Positions 57,337 to 64,000 of a DNA stretch of 64,000 nucleotides are shown here, piece by piece. The notes beneath the pieces were generated by a model that saw only the letters and a list, made by a program, of their open reading frames with translations, was not told where the DNA came from and did no database searches. Position numbers and translations under genes: made by a program. Numbering within the stretch: the first letter of the stretch is position 1; the number at the start of each line of letters is the position of its first letter. This DNA comes from Prochlorococcus sp. AG-412-I05 (GTDB lineage Bacteria; Cyanobacteriota; Cyanobacteriia; PCC-6307; Cyanobiaceae), in the NCBI GenBank assembly GCA_003214855.1, contig QCLC01000003.1, positions 51,302-115,301 of the forward strand, in the 5' to 3' direction.

Positions 57337-58080
57337 TCATCTTTTAACCCTAAAGGCAAGCGCAAACTTCGCAGGCAAGCTCCTGCAAAAATAAAAAAAG
57401 TTAAACCGCTCTCCAGGCCTACACATTTCCAGAAAAAAGATATAACCTAGCATCAAACTTGCAGACAACATTTCCCCTCCATCCTCAATAAAAGCAAGCT
57501 CTTTATTGAAATCTTTTTCCATAATTTCATGGGACATATCAACAAAAATTCCAAAAAATGCAAGACTTAAAACCAGTAAGCCAATTCCCAAAAATTCATT
57601 CCTTACTTTAGAATCAGCCCTAAAAAAACCATATGCAGGCAACAACAGCAATGGCAATCCAAACGCTGCCGAACCAATAAGCTCGCCAATATCTTGTCTC
57701 CTTAAGCCAAGTGGAGGCTGAAATTCAAGGCCACTACTAGAAACCATGCCTCCAATCTGTTCATGAATACGCAATCCATCATCAGCCAAAAGGAATGCAA
57801 ACAACGGAAGCCAACATAGATGCAACCTAGATTCTTTTCTCAGAGCTATAAAGACCAAGAGGATAAAACACCATAGAAATTTTAAGTATTGGTAAGACTC
57901 AGGGAGAGACCAATCTTTTTCCAAATTAAACCGACTGTTAAGGAATCCGTTCAAATAAACAACGTGAAGAAGAAAATAAAAAACATCTCCACATATCAAA
58001 ATAAAAAGGAACTTAGAGGCTGCTTCATTGAATTTTAATTTATGCATGCTTATCAAAGGCTCCCATTTGCGAATACTCAT
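57337..58080 (-). CDS. Hypothetical integral membrane protein
   Basis: A 247-residue protein with about six hydrophobic stretches (roughly 22-42, 68-82, 87-97, 135-152, 165-180, 208-218) and charged loops with a conserved-looking DDGLRIHEQIGG and FVDMSHEIMEKDFN, which resemble acid/His sites in membrane hydrolases, though I assign none. It is not recognised as any named family. ATG 58080 starts the long form; ATG at MHKLKF (near 58047) is also possible. Codon use is markedly AT-rich next to rnpB and rnc, and it lies close to a tRNA gene, both hints of transfer. Confidence 0.65.
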   Translation of the reverse strand: MSIRKWEPLISMHKLKFNEAASKFLFILICGDVFYFLLHVVYLNGFLNSRFNLEKDWSLPESYQYLKFLWCFILLVFIALRKESRLHLCWLPLFAFLLADDGLRIHEQIGGMVSSSGLEFQPPLGLRRQDIGELIGSAAFGLPLLLLPAYGFFRADSKVRNEFLGIGLLVLSLAFFGIFVDMSHEIMEKDFNKELAFIEDGGEMLSASLMLGYIFFLEMCRPGERFNFFYFCRSLPAKFALAFRVKR

Positions 58081-58362
58081 TCATGCCAAGAAAAGCAAAT
58101 TTTGATATCGGAAAGCATACGGTTCATCTAATGAGCCAATGGGAATTACTGCAAATCTCAACATTAGCGAACAAGATATTAGGCTCAGTTTGAAGCAAAG
58201 ATTTCAATCGCAACCAAGACAGCAGAATCAGAACTTTCCAATAAAGAATCTCGCATTGCGAGCACGATCCTCCAAAATCAAAGCAGTTAAAGCACAAATC
58301 CAAGCAACATAATGACATGATACGAGCTCCCAGCGAGGTTTTCCCCTGTCAGGCTCCTTTTG

Positions 58363-59109
58363 ATGCCCTCAACAAAGACAACGCAACTCTCGCAAAGTCG
58401 CATGAATCAACTACAAGGCCTTATCCACAAGCTTGGTGTTGAGCGCTGGGCTTATTCCTTCAACCTTATTGATCAAGCTCTGACCCACACTTCAGCGAGA
58501 GCTGCAAGCAACCATGAGCGCCTGGAGTTTATTGGTGATGCGGTTCTAAGACTTGCCGCCACCGAGTTCATCAACAAAACATTCCCTGCCATGTCTGTGG
58601 GCGAGTCCTCAGCACTTCGCTCACAGCTGGTCAGTGATCGGTGGCTAGCAGAAGTGGGCAAGCAGATTCAGATTGATCAGCTGCTGATCATCGGTGCTCA
58701 AGCCACAGCTGATGATCCAGCGAGAAGCACCATTCGAGCTGAAACCACTGAAGCACTCATTGGCGCACTCTATGAAGGCAGCAAAAGCCTTGCCCCAATT
58801 CACCACTGGTTAACTCCCTTCTGGCAAACCACCAGCGATGAGGTGCTTTCAGCACCTCATCGCTACCAAAGCAAGAACGCCTTGCAGGAATGGAGCCAAG
58901 GCCAAGGATTGGGATGCCCCAACTATGAGATCAATGAACACAGCAAGCAACATGGAGATCAAAATCGTTTTTTCGCGCAAGTTCTGCTCAACGGCAAACT
59001 CCTTGGCGAAGGATGGGGTGGATCGATCAAAGATGCTGAACAGGCAGCCGCAAAGGTCGCGCTTCAAGAAATTCTTTCTTGCCCTTCAATAGAAGAGCGC
59101 AGGACTTAG
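58363..59109 (+). CDS. rnc: Ribonuclease III
   Basis: Double-strand-specific RNase for rRNA and mRNA processing. The 248-residue protein has the RNase III signature HERLEFIGDAVLRL (the E, E and D of the site intact), GESSALRSQLVSDRWLAEVG, RAETTEALIGALYEG, and a C-terminal dsRNA-binding domain from NALQEWSQGQGLG to DAEQAAAKVALQEIL. In the second catalytic motif the usual ADxxEA reads AETTEA, replacing the metal-ligand Asp (114 in E. coli) by Glu. The start is ATG 58363 beside a TTG at 58360; the later MNQLQG is also possible. Confidence 0.92.
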   Translation: MPSTKTTQLSQSRMNQLQGLIHKLGVERWAYSFNLIDQALTHTSARAASNHERLEFIGDAVLRLAATEFINKTFPAMSVGESSALRSQLVSDRWLAEVGKQIQIDQLLIIGAQATADDPARSTIRAETTEALIGALYEGSKSLAPIHHWLTPFWQTTSDEVLSAPHRYQSKNALQEWSQGQGLGCPNYEINEHSKQHGDQNRFFAQVLLNGKLLGEGWGGSIKDAEQAAAKVALQEILSCPSIEERRT

Positions 59110-59273
59110 CCAAATTGATCCCTGAAGCTGACATCAGCACAGCAAGCAGAATTTTGCCCACAACAAGCCGCCTCAAAAGCTGCCGAATCAATCTGAGCTG
59201 TGACCTGTTGAGATGGCCTTATTGCAAACAGCCTGCAGGCAAAAAGCACGCAAAAAGCCTTAATAAATGAAAC

Positions 59274-59489
59274 TCAGGCCAATTCAAGATCCTTAAGAGG
59301 AATCGTGACCAACTTGTCCCAGTTCCCCCCCTCAAACAACACCGCAGCTCGCTCTCCACTGATACGTTGCACACATCCGCTATAGCCGTTGTAGATCGAG
59401 CGAATCTCGTTCACAACAACATTGGAACCAGGCAAGATCGGTGCGTCTACAGAGGCCATGAGATCAGCTTTTAGCAGTCGTAGGGCCAT
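59274..59489 (-). CDS. ndhS: NdhS-like subunit of the photosynthetic NDH-1 complex
   Basis: Small SH3-like stromal/cytosolic subunit that helps ferredoxin dock on NDH-1, for cyclic electron flow and CO2 uptake. The 71-residue frame reads [20 protein letters not shown] and [20 protein letters not shown] followed by [13 protein letters not shown]. The GGNWDKLVT segment is the NdhS signature. ATG 59489 and ATG 59459 ([11 protein letters not shown]) both work; the second gives about 61 residues, closer to the core family. NdhO was considered and rejected. It is divergent from rimM with an 11-base gap. Confidence 0.82.
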   Translation of the reverse strand: MALRLLKADLMASVDAPILPGSNVVVNEIRSIYNGYSGCVQRISGERAAVLFEGGNWDKLVTIPLKDLELA

Positions 59490-59500
59490 TATCAGCAGAC

Positions 59501-60046
59501 ATGCTTTCTCCGCCCATGAATGGCGACGAAGACTGGCTCACCGTGGGAAAACTGGTGGCCGCCCAAGGGATGAAAGGTGAACTACGAATCAACCCCAGCA
59601 GTGACTTCCCTGAACGCTTCACTCTTCCTGGTCAACGCTGGCTCAAAGAACGCAATGGTGAGCCACGACCTATTGAATTGCTGACGGGACGTCAACTACC
59701 TGGCAGGTCGCTCTATGTCGTGAAATTTGCTGGGGTGAACAATCGCAATGCGGCTGAAGCGCTTGTAGGCCAAAACCTACTGGTGCCTTCAAGTGATCGT
59801 CCCAGCCTGGCCGAAGGCGAGTTTCATCTGCTTGATTTGGTCGGCCTCGAAGCCCGTTTGGAAGCGGAAGGCCCTGCAATCGGTCATGTCACCGACCTCA
59901 CCACCGCCGGGAACGACCTCCTCGAGATCGAATTACTAACAGGGCGGCGGGTTCTGGTTCCATTCGTAGAAGCCATCGTTCCAGAAGTGCAACTCAATCA
60001 AGGTTGGCTCCGACTCACCCCACCTCCTGGACTGCTAGAGCTCTAA
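59501..60046 (+). CDS. rimM: 16S rRNA processing protein RimM
   Basis: Ribosome maturation factor that binds S19 and helps assemble the 30S head. The 181-residue protein has the N-terminal barrel [20 protein letters not shown], with [14 protein letters not shown], and the PRC-barrel half with [20 protein letters not shown] and [20 protein letters not shown]. Both domains and the order match RimM. The starts ATG 59501 ([12 protein letters not shown]) and ATG 59516 are both possible. manC follows after 56 bases on the same strand. Confidence 0.95.
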   Translation: MLSPPMNGDEDWLTVGKLVAAQGMKGELRINPSSDFPERFTLPGQRWLKERNGEPRPIELLTGRQLPGRSLYVVKFAGVNNRNAAEALVGQNLLVPSSDRPSLAEGEFHLLDLVGLEARLEAEGPAIGHVTDLTTAGNDLLEIELLTGRRVLVPFVEAIVPEVQLNQGWLRLTPPPGLLEL

Positions 60047-60102
60047 GCAATCGACAGAAGCAAGATATCTAAGCGATTCTGGGAGCACTGAAGTACGAAA
60101 CC

Positions 60103-61557
60103 GTGGCCACCCACCCCCTTATTCCAGTGATCCTCTGTGGGGGAACAGGTACCCGCCTTTGGCCGCTGTCGCGCGCGAGCTACCCCAAGCAGTACTGGGC
60201 TCTAAGCGGCTCCAGTGAAGAAACGCTGCTTCAGCAAACGCAACAAAGACTTAAAGGCATCGAGGGACTTAGTGCTCCACTGCTGATCTGCAACGAAGAG
60301 CATCGCTTCATCGTTGCCGAGCAGATGCGCCAAATCGATGTGGAGCCAAATGCAATCCTGCTCGAGCCTATGGGTCGCAATACAGCTCCAGCAGTAACAG
60401 TGGCGGCACTGCAGGCCACAGAACGAGGCGAAGATCCGATCCTGCTAGTTCTAGCTGCAGACCATGTCATACGCGATGCAACCCAGTTCCGTCATGTCAT
60501 CGAAGCCGGTCGCATCCCCGCAGAAGCCGGGCGACTTGTGACCTTCGGCATCGTGCCCACCTCCCCTGAAACAGGTTACGGATATATCGAAGCAGCAGAA
60601 TCATTCGGCAACGGTGAACCCAAAGCCGTACCCATTGCCAGGTTTGTGGAAAAACCTGATCGCAGCGCCGCTGAGCAGTTCCTCGCAAATGGATGCTTCA
60701 CCTGGAACAGTGGCATGTTTATGTTCAAAGCAAGCGCCATCCTTAGCGAGCTGGAGCGACTATCTCCCGAAGTGGTGAGCTGTTGCCGTGCTGCCCTGGA
60801 GCAGGAAGTGCCCGACCTCGACTTCTTGCGGCTGGAACGTGAAGCCTTCGCCAAATGTCCAAACGTTGCTATCGATGTCGCTGTCATGGAAAAAACTGAG
60901 CTGGGCACGGTGCTGCCTCTCGATGCTGGCTGGAGTGACGTGGGCAGCTGGAGTGCCCTATGGGACACCACTGATCGAGATCTGAACGGCAACGTTCTAC
61001 GAGGTCATGTCATCGCTGAAAACAGTCGCAATTGTTACCTACGTAGCGAACATCGCCTGGTGGTAGGCCTAGGAGTAGAAGACCTTGTTGTGGTTGAAAC
61101 GGACGACGCAGTACTAATTGCCAACCGTAGTCAATCCCAGGACGTTAAAACGATTGTGAAGCAATTGGAGGCGGATGGAAGCCCGGAAGGCAAAGCTCAT
61201 CGCAAGATCTATCGACCCTGGGGGCATTACACCTCTGTGGTGAAAGACAGTCGCTGGCAGGTCAAACGTATCGAGTTAAAACCTGGTGCAAGCCTCTCAC
61301 TACAAATGCATCATCACCGAGCTGAGCACTGGATTGTGGTCAAGGGAACCGCCTTGGTCGAAAAGGACGGAGAAAAGCAATTGGTAGGAGAAAACCAGAG
61401 CACCTACATCCCTTTGGGCTGCACACACAGACTCACCAATCCAGGACGGATGCCCATGGAATTGATTGAGGTACAAAGTGGTCCATACCTCTGTGAAGAT
61501 GACATCGTGCGCTTTGAGGACCGCTACGGACGTAGTGAGAGCGTGATCGTCAGTTGA
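60103..61557 (+). CDS. manC: Mannose-1-phosphate guanylyltransferase / mannose-6-phosphate isomerase
   Basis: Makes GDP-mannose for surface glycans; the C-terminal half can also isomerise fructose-6-phosphate. The 484-residue fusion has the nucleotidyltransferase motif ILCGGTGTRLWPLSRASYPK (9-28), LEPMGRNTAPAVTVAAL, FVEKPDRSAAEQFL, TWNSGMFMFKASAILSELER and DAGWSDVGSWSALW. The cupin half (about 350-484) has RPWGHYTSVV, LKPGASLSLQMHHHRAEHWI and GCTHRLTNPG with metal-binding histidines. The start is GTG 60103 just before ATHPLIPVILC, with no ATG near. It ends 8 bases before the glmS stop on the other strand. Confidence 0.95.
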   Translation: MATHPLIPVILCGGTGTRLWPLSRASYPKQYWALSGSSEETLLQQTQQRLKGIEGLSAPLLICNEEHRFIVAEQMRQIDVEPNAILLEPMGRNTAPAVTVAALQATERGEDPILLVLAADHVIRDATQFRHVIEAGRIPAEAGRLVTFGIVPTSPETGYGYIEAAESFGNGEPKAVPIARFVEKPDRSAAEQFLANGCFTWNSGMFMFKASAILSELERLSPEVVSCCRAALEQEVPDLDFLRLEREAFAKCPNVAIDVAVMEKTELGTVLPLDAGWSDVGSWSALWDTTDRDLNGNVLRGHVIAENSRNCYLRSEHRLVVGLGVEDLVVVETDDAVLIANRSQSQDVKTIVKQLEADGSPEGKAHRKIYRPWGHYTSVVKDSRWQVKRIELKPGASLSLQMHHHRAEHWIVVKGTALVEKDGEKQLVGENQSTYIPLGCTHRLTNPGRMPMELIEVQSGPYLCEDDIVRFEDRYGRSESVIVS

Positions 61558-61564
61558 TCTCGAG

Positions 61565-63469
61565 CTATTCCACTGTCACGCTTTTGGCCAGGTTGCGAGG
61601 TTGATCCACATCAAGACCCCTATGAGCTGCAATGTGATAGCTCAGTAGCTGTATCGGAACAAGCGTGAGCAGAGGACTGATCCACTCGCTCACCTCAGGG
61701 ACAGGAAGTAAAGCATCAAACAAGGCTGTATCCAGACACTCCGGCGCCACACCGATCAGCTTTGCATCACGAGCTTTCGCCTCCTGTGCATTGCTGAGCA
61801 CCTTCTCAAAAACCACTCCCGGCATCGCAATCGAGACGACCGGCACACGCGCATCCAGCAAAGCAATAGGTCCATGCTTCATTTCCCCAGCTGGGTAGCC
61901 CTCTGCATGGATATAGCTGATCTCCTTAAGCTTGAGAGCTCCCTCAAGGGCAATGGGATAGTTGATGCCACGACCCAAAAAGATCACATCCTGAGTATCA
62001 GCGAAGCGGTTAGCTAAAACTTCGCAGCGTTGATCATGAAGCTCCACCAGTGAGAGCAGCTGATGCGGTAAAGCCCTTAGTTCATCTTTTAGGTTGGCAA
62101 TCTCAGTCACTGAACGGTGACTACGACGAGCAGCAAATGCCAACGCAAGCCCATAGAAAGCCAACAACTGCCCCAAGAAGGTCTTTGTAGCTGCCACCCC
62201 CACTTCAATCCCTGCACCGATGTCGAGAATGTATGGAACCTGACGAGTAAGGGAGCTTTCTGGCCGATTCGTGACCCCTAACTGGCGAGGCGCAAATGCA
62301 GGCTCCCCATGAGCCTGCCTACGCTGAGCATCCATCGCCAATGCCGCGAGAGTATCAGCGGTCTCACCAGACTGGGTCACCCCAATAGTGAGTGTGTGGG
62401 GTGCTAGTGGAGGCGGTGCATAGCGAAACTCACTTGCGTAAAAGACAGAAGTGGGAATCCCCGCGAACTGCTCCAACAAATAGGCCCCTACCAGGGCCGC
62501 ATGACGACTCGTGCCACAGGCCAAAATCTGAATTCGCTCTAGATCGGCATAAAAGGAATGATCGAAGGGCAAAGCCACAGGATCATCAGTCGAAAGATCT
62601 GGAGGCAGATGACGTGCTAACCACAGCTCCGCAGTCTCAGGCTGCTCGTGGATTTCCTTCAGCATGAAATGACGGAAGTGACGTTTATCGGCCACTTGAT
62701 CACCGCCACTGAGCAATGAAGGGCTTCGCTGCTGCCGTTCGCCTTGTGCGTCATAAAGCTCAATCCCCAAAGGAGTGAGCAAGGCCACCTCTCCATCTTC
62801 CATCGGAAGAATCGTGCGCGTGAAGCCTGCCAAAGCTGGCGTATCACTTGCGCAGAGGAATTCACCTTCGCCAAGACCAATCAACAGCGGTGCCTGCTTT
62901 CTTGCAACAACTAAAGCGCCAGGTGTCTCCGCCCAAATCACAGCAAGGGCATAAGCCCCCTTCAACTGAGGCAACACCCGTTGCACAGCCTCTAACAACA
63001 TCCTTCCATTCACGACTCGGCCCTGAGCCTGCAGAGCACGAAGTTCAAGCGAGATGAGATGAGGAATGACTTCCGTATCTGTCTCTGAAACAAACCTCAC
63101 CCCTTCAGCCTCCAGTGCCTCTCGGAGAGAGCGGTGATTCTCGATAATGCCGTTCTGCACTACCGCCACAAGACCAGAGCCATCCCTATGGGGATGAGCA
63201 TTGCGCTCTTCAGGTTTGCCATGGGTGGCCCAACGGGTGTGCCCGATGCCGCAATGCCCTGGCGCACCCTTCTCTGCCACACATGCTGTGAGGTTTACCA
63301 GCTTTCCTTGAGCCCGCTGGCACGTGAGCCGACTGGAACCATCCTCCGCTAACAGCTCAACAGTGGCAAGACCAGCAGAGTCGTAACCGCGGTATTCGAG
63401 CTGCCTAAGCCCTTCTAACAGCAACGGGGCCGCCTCACGGGAGCCAATAACCGCAACGATTCCGCACAT
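61565..63469 (-). CDS. glmS: Glutamine-fructose-6-phosphate aminotransferase
   Basis: Makes glucosamine-6-phosphate, the first step to UDP-GlcNAc for peptidoglycan and lipid A. The 634-residue enzyme starts MCGIVAVIGSREAAPLLLEG: Cys2 is the glutaminase nucleophile after Met removal, which fixes the start. The glutaminase half has GIGHTRWATHGKPEERNAHP and NGIIENHRSLREAL; the isomerase half has two SIS domains with ACGTSRHAALVGAYLLEQ, GVTQSGETADTLAAL, AATKTFLGQLLAFY and the end PRNLAKSVTVE. The psaC terminator ends directly against its start codon, so normal ribosome-binding sequence is missing (see findings). Confidence 0.97.
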   Translation of the reverse strand: MCGIVAVIGSREAAPLLLEGLRQLEYRGYDSAGLATVELLAEDGSSRLTCQRAQGKLVNLTACVAEKGAPGHCGIGHTRWATHGKPEERNAHPHRDGSGLVAVVQNGIIENHRSLREALEAEGVRFVSETDTEVIPHLISLELRALQAQGRVVNGRMLLEAVQRVLPQLKGAYALAVIWAETPGALVVARKQAPLLIGLGEGEFLCASDTPALAGFTRTILPMEDGEVALLTPLGIELYDAQGERQQRSPSLLSGGDQVADKRHFRHFMLKEIHEQPETAELWLARHLPPDLSTDDPVALPFDHSFYADLERIQILACGTSRHAALVGAYLLEQFAGIPTSVFYASEFRYAPPPLAPHTLTIGVTQSGETADTLAALAMDAQRRQAHGEPAFAPRQLGVTNRPESSLTRQVPYILDIGAGIEVGVAATKTFLGQLLAFYGLALAFAARRSHRSVTEIANLKDELRALPHQLLSLVELHDQRCEVLANRFADTQDVIFLGRGINYPIALEGALKLKEISYIHAEGYPAGEMKHGPIALLDARVPVVSIAMPGVVFEKVLSNAQEAKARDAKLIGVAPECLDTALFDALLPVPEVSEWISPLLTLVPIQLLSYHIAAHRGLDVDQPRNLAKSVTVE

Positions 63470-63497
63470 AAAAAAAGCCCGGCACCTGCCGGGCTGA
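63470..63497 (-). terminator. Rho-independent terminator of psaC, abutting glmS start
   Basis: On the minus strand AGCCCGGCA pairs with TGCCGGGCT (8-9 base pairs, loop of 2-4) and is followed by seven T at 63476-63470. The T tract ends at the A of the glmS ATG (63469). It lies about 57 bases past the psaC stop, so it should end psaC transcripts and also shape glmS expression. Confidence 0.88.
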
Positions 63498-63554
63498 GCT
63501 TATGGGGTAGATGAGCAAAACAGGGAGAACTGAGACTGAGACGTTGAACTCAGA

Positions 63555-63800
63555 TCAGTAAGCCAGGCCCATACTGCGCGTTGTCTCATCGCCTAAATAA
63601 ACCCGAATGCTGAGGAAATCAGTGGGGCAGGCGGTTTCGCATCGCTTACATCCCACACAATCTTCAGTGCGAGGAGATGCAGCGATCTGGCCGGATTTAT
63701 GGCCATCCCAGGGAACCATCTCGAGAACATCGAGTGGACATGCGCGAACACATTGAGTGCAACCAATGCATGTGTCGTAAATCTTGACAGCGTGAGACAT
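63555..63800 (-). CDS. psaC: Photosystem I iron-sulfur subunit PsaC
   Basis: Binds the FA and FB 4Fe-4S clusters on the stromal side of photosystem I and passes electrons to ferredoxin. From ATG 63800 ([20 protein letters not shown], 81 residues) the two CxxCxxCxxxCP motifs are [12 protein letters not shown] (11-22) and [12 protein letters not shown] (48-59), then [20 protein letters not shown] and AY. The frame upstream to 63845 adds 15 unconserved residues and is rejected. The length and the sequence match PsaC exactly in type. acpP is divergent, 138 bases away. A terminator follows. Confidence 0.99.
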   Translation of the reverse strand: MSHAVKIYDTCIGCTQCVRACPLDVLEMVPWDGHKSGQIAASPRTEDCVGCKRCETACPTDFLSIRVYLGDETTRSMGLAY

Positions 63801-63938
63801 GAGCCTGGTCCGGAACAAAAGGCTTGAATTAACGGTAACTGGCAAGACTCCTAGTGAGACAAGTTCGACGTGTTGCCGTCACCGTTGTTAACTCCACTAC
63901 CGCCAGCTCGTAGGATGCATCGTCCCGTCTTCACGGCT

Positions 63939-64000
63939 ATGTCCCAGGAAGCAATCCTTGAGAAAGTCCGTTCAATCGTTACGGAGCAACTGAGTGTTGA
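63939..64000 (+). CDS. acpP: Acyl carrier protein, partial at window end
   Basis: The first 20 codons read MSQEAILEKVRSIVTEQLSV, the standard N-terminus of bacterial ACP, which carries acyl chains in fatty acid synthesis via a later serine (not reached here). The frame runs off the window. Placement divergent from psaC is common in picocyanobacteria. Confidence 0.9.
   Translation, partial: MSQEAILEKVRSIVTEQLSV

Noticed and set aside
58124..58318. 64-codon Cys-rich minus-strand frame
   Set aside because: Unusual composition (many Cys, Leu, Ser), no recognised motif and no clear ribosome-binding site; AT-rich spacer frames of this size arise by chance.
59274..59489. Reading the small NDH gene as ndhO
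   Set aside because: The GGNWDKLVT signature and SH3-like length match NdhS; typical NdhO motifs are missing.
63801..63845. N-terminal extension of psaC
   Set aside because: PsaC begins MSHAVKIYD in the family; the extra 15 codons are leader sequence.

Overview
The window looks like a chromosome segment of a marine picocyanobacterium, most likely a low-light (LLIV, MIT9313/MIT9303-like) Prochlorococcus; a close marine Synechococcus is the alternative. The basis is the photosystem genes psbL/psbJ and psaC, an NDH-1 NdhS-like subunit, a cyanobacterial NADH-dehydrogenase/SelD fusion, a base composition that looks near 50% GC, generous spacers and several decayed genes. Strain identity is inferred, not proven. 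No phage, IS element or CRISPR array was seen. Layout: 0-8 kb holds the end of psbEFLJ, then mtnP, mtnA, a D-lactate dehydrogenase and a class II aldolase/short-chain dehydrogenase fusion; together these could form a short salvage route for methylthioadenosine or 5'-deoxyadenosine. 8-15.5 kb carries nucleotide-sugar genes (UDP-glucuronate epimerase, ugd, galE), a membrane sugar-phosphate transferase, hisS and a DUF218 protein. 15.5-19.2 kb has NDH-SelD and the tRNA CCA-adding enzyme. 19.2-24.6 kb has all four KDO genes (kdsD, kdsC, kdsB, kdsA) with a glycosyltransferase and a wrecked sulfotransferase gene. 24.6-28 kb has an intact sulfotransferase and a UvrD/PcrA helicase. From 28 to 38.7 kb one minus-strand series encodes an O-antigen ligase/polymerase-like membrane protein, five glycosyltransferases (one with a long helical-repeat C-terminus) and an ABC exporter. 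From 39.4 to 44.8 kb lie a GtrA-like flippase, a broken ChbG/YdjC deacetylase gene, a GtrB-like polyprenyl-phosphate glycosyltransferase, icd, and an AT-rich GT-C membrane glycosyltransferase. From 45 to 49 kb the glycolate oxidase genes glcF and glcE flank an antisense four-carbon-acid-sugar-kinase-like gene. From 49.5 to 64 kb there are housekeeping genes: aldose-1-epimerase-like protein, alpha/beta hydrolase, Na+/H+ antiporter, glgP, two hypotheticals, tRNA-Arg(CCU), rnpB, an unknown membrane protein, rnc, ndhS, rimM, manC, glmS, psaC and the start of acpP. How it fits together: much of the window builds and exports surface polysaccharide. GlmS, ManC, GalE, Ugd and the epimerase supply activated sugars; the KDO genes supply the LPS inner-core sugar; the glycosyltransferases, ABC exporter and ligase assemble and move glycans; the Gtr-like trio may add side sugars; sulfotransferases may decorate them. 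Several of these genes are decayed or appear foreign, as expected of a phage-selected surface locus. The clearest unusual points are the putative DHAP-shunt cluster, the terminator abutting the glmS start codon, amber-split open frames that end in ATGA overlaps with mtnA and kdsA, the shared CATG start of cca and kdsD, and the dispersed Gtr-like three-part glycosylation set.
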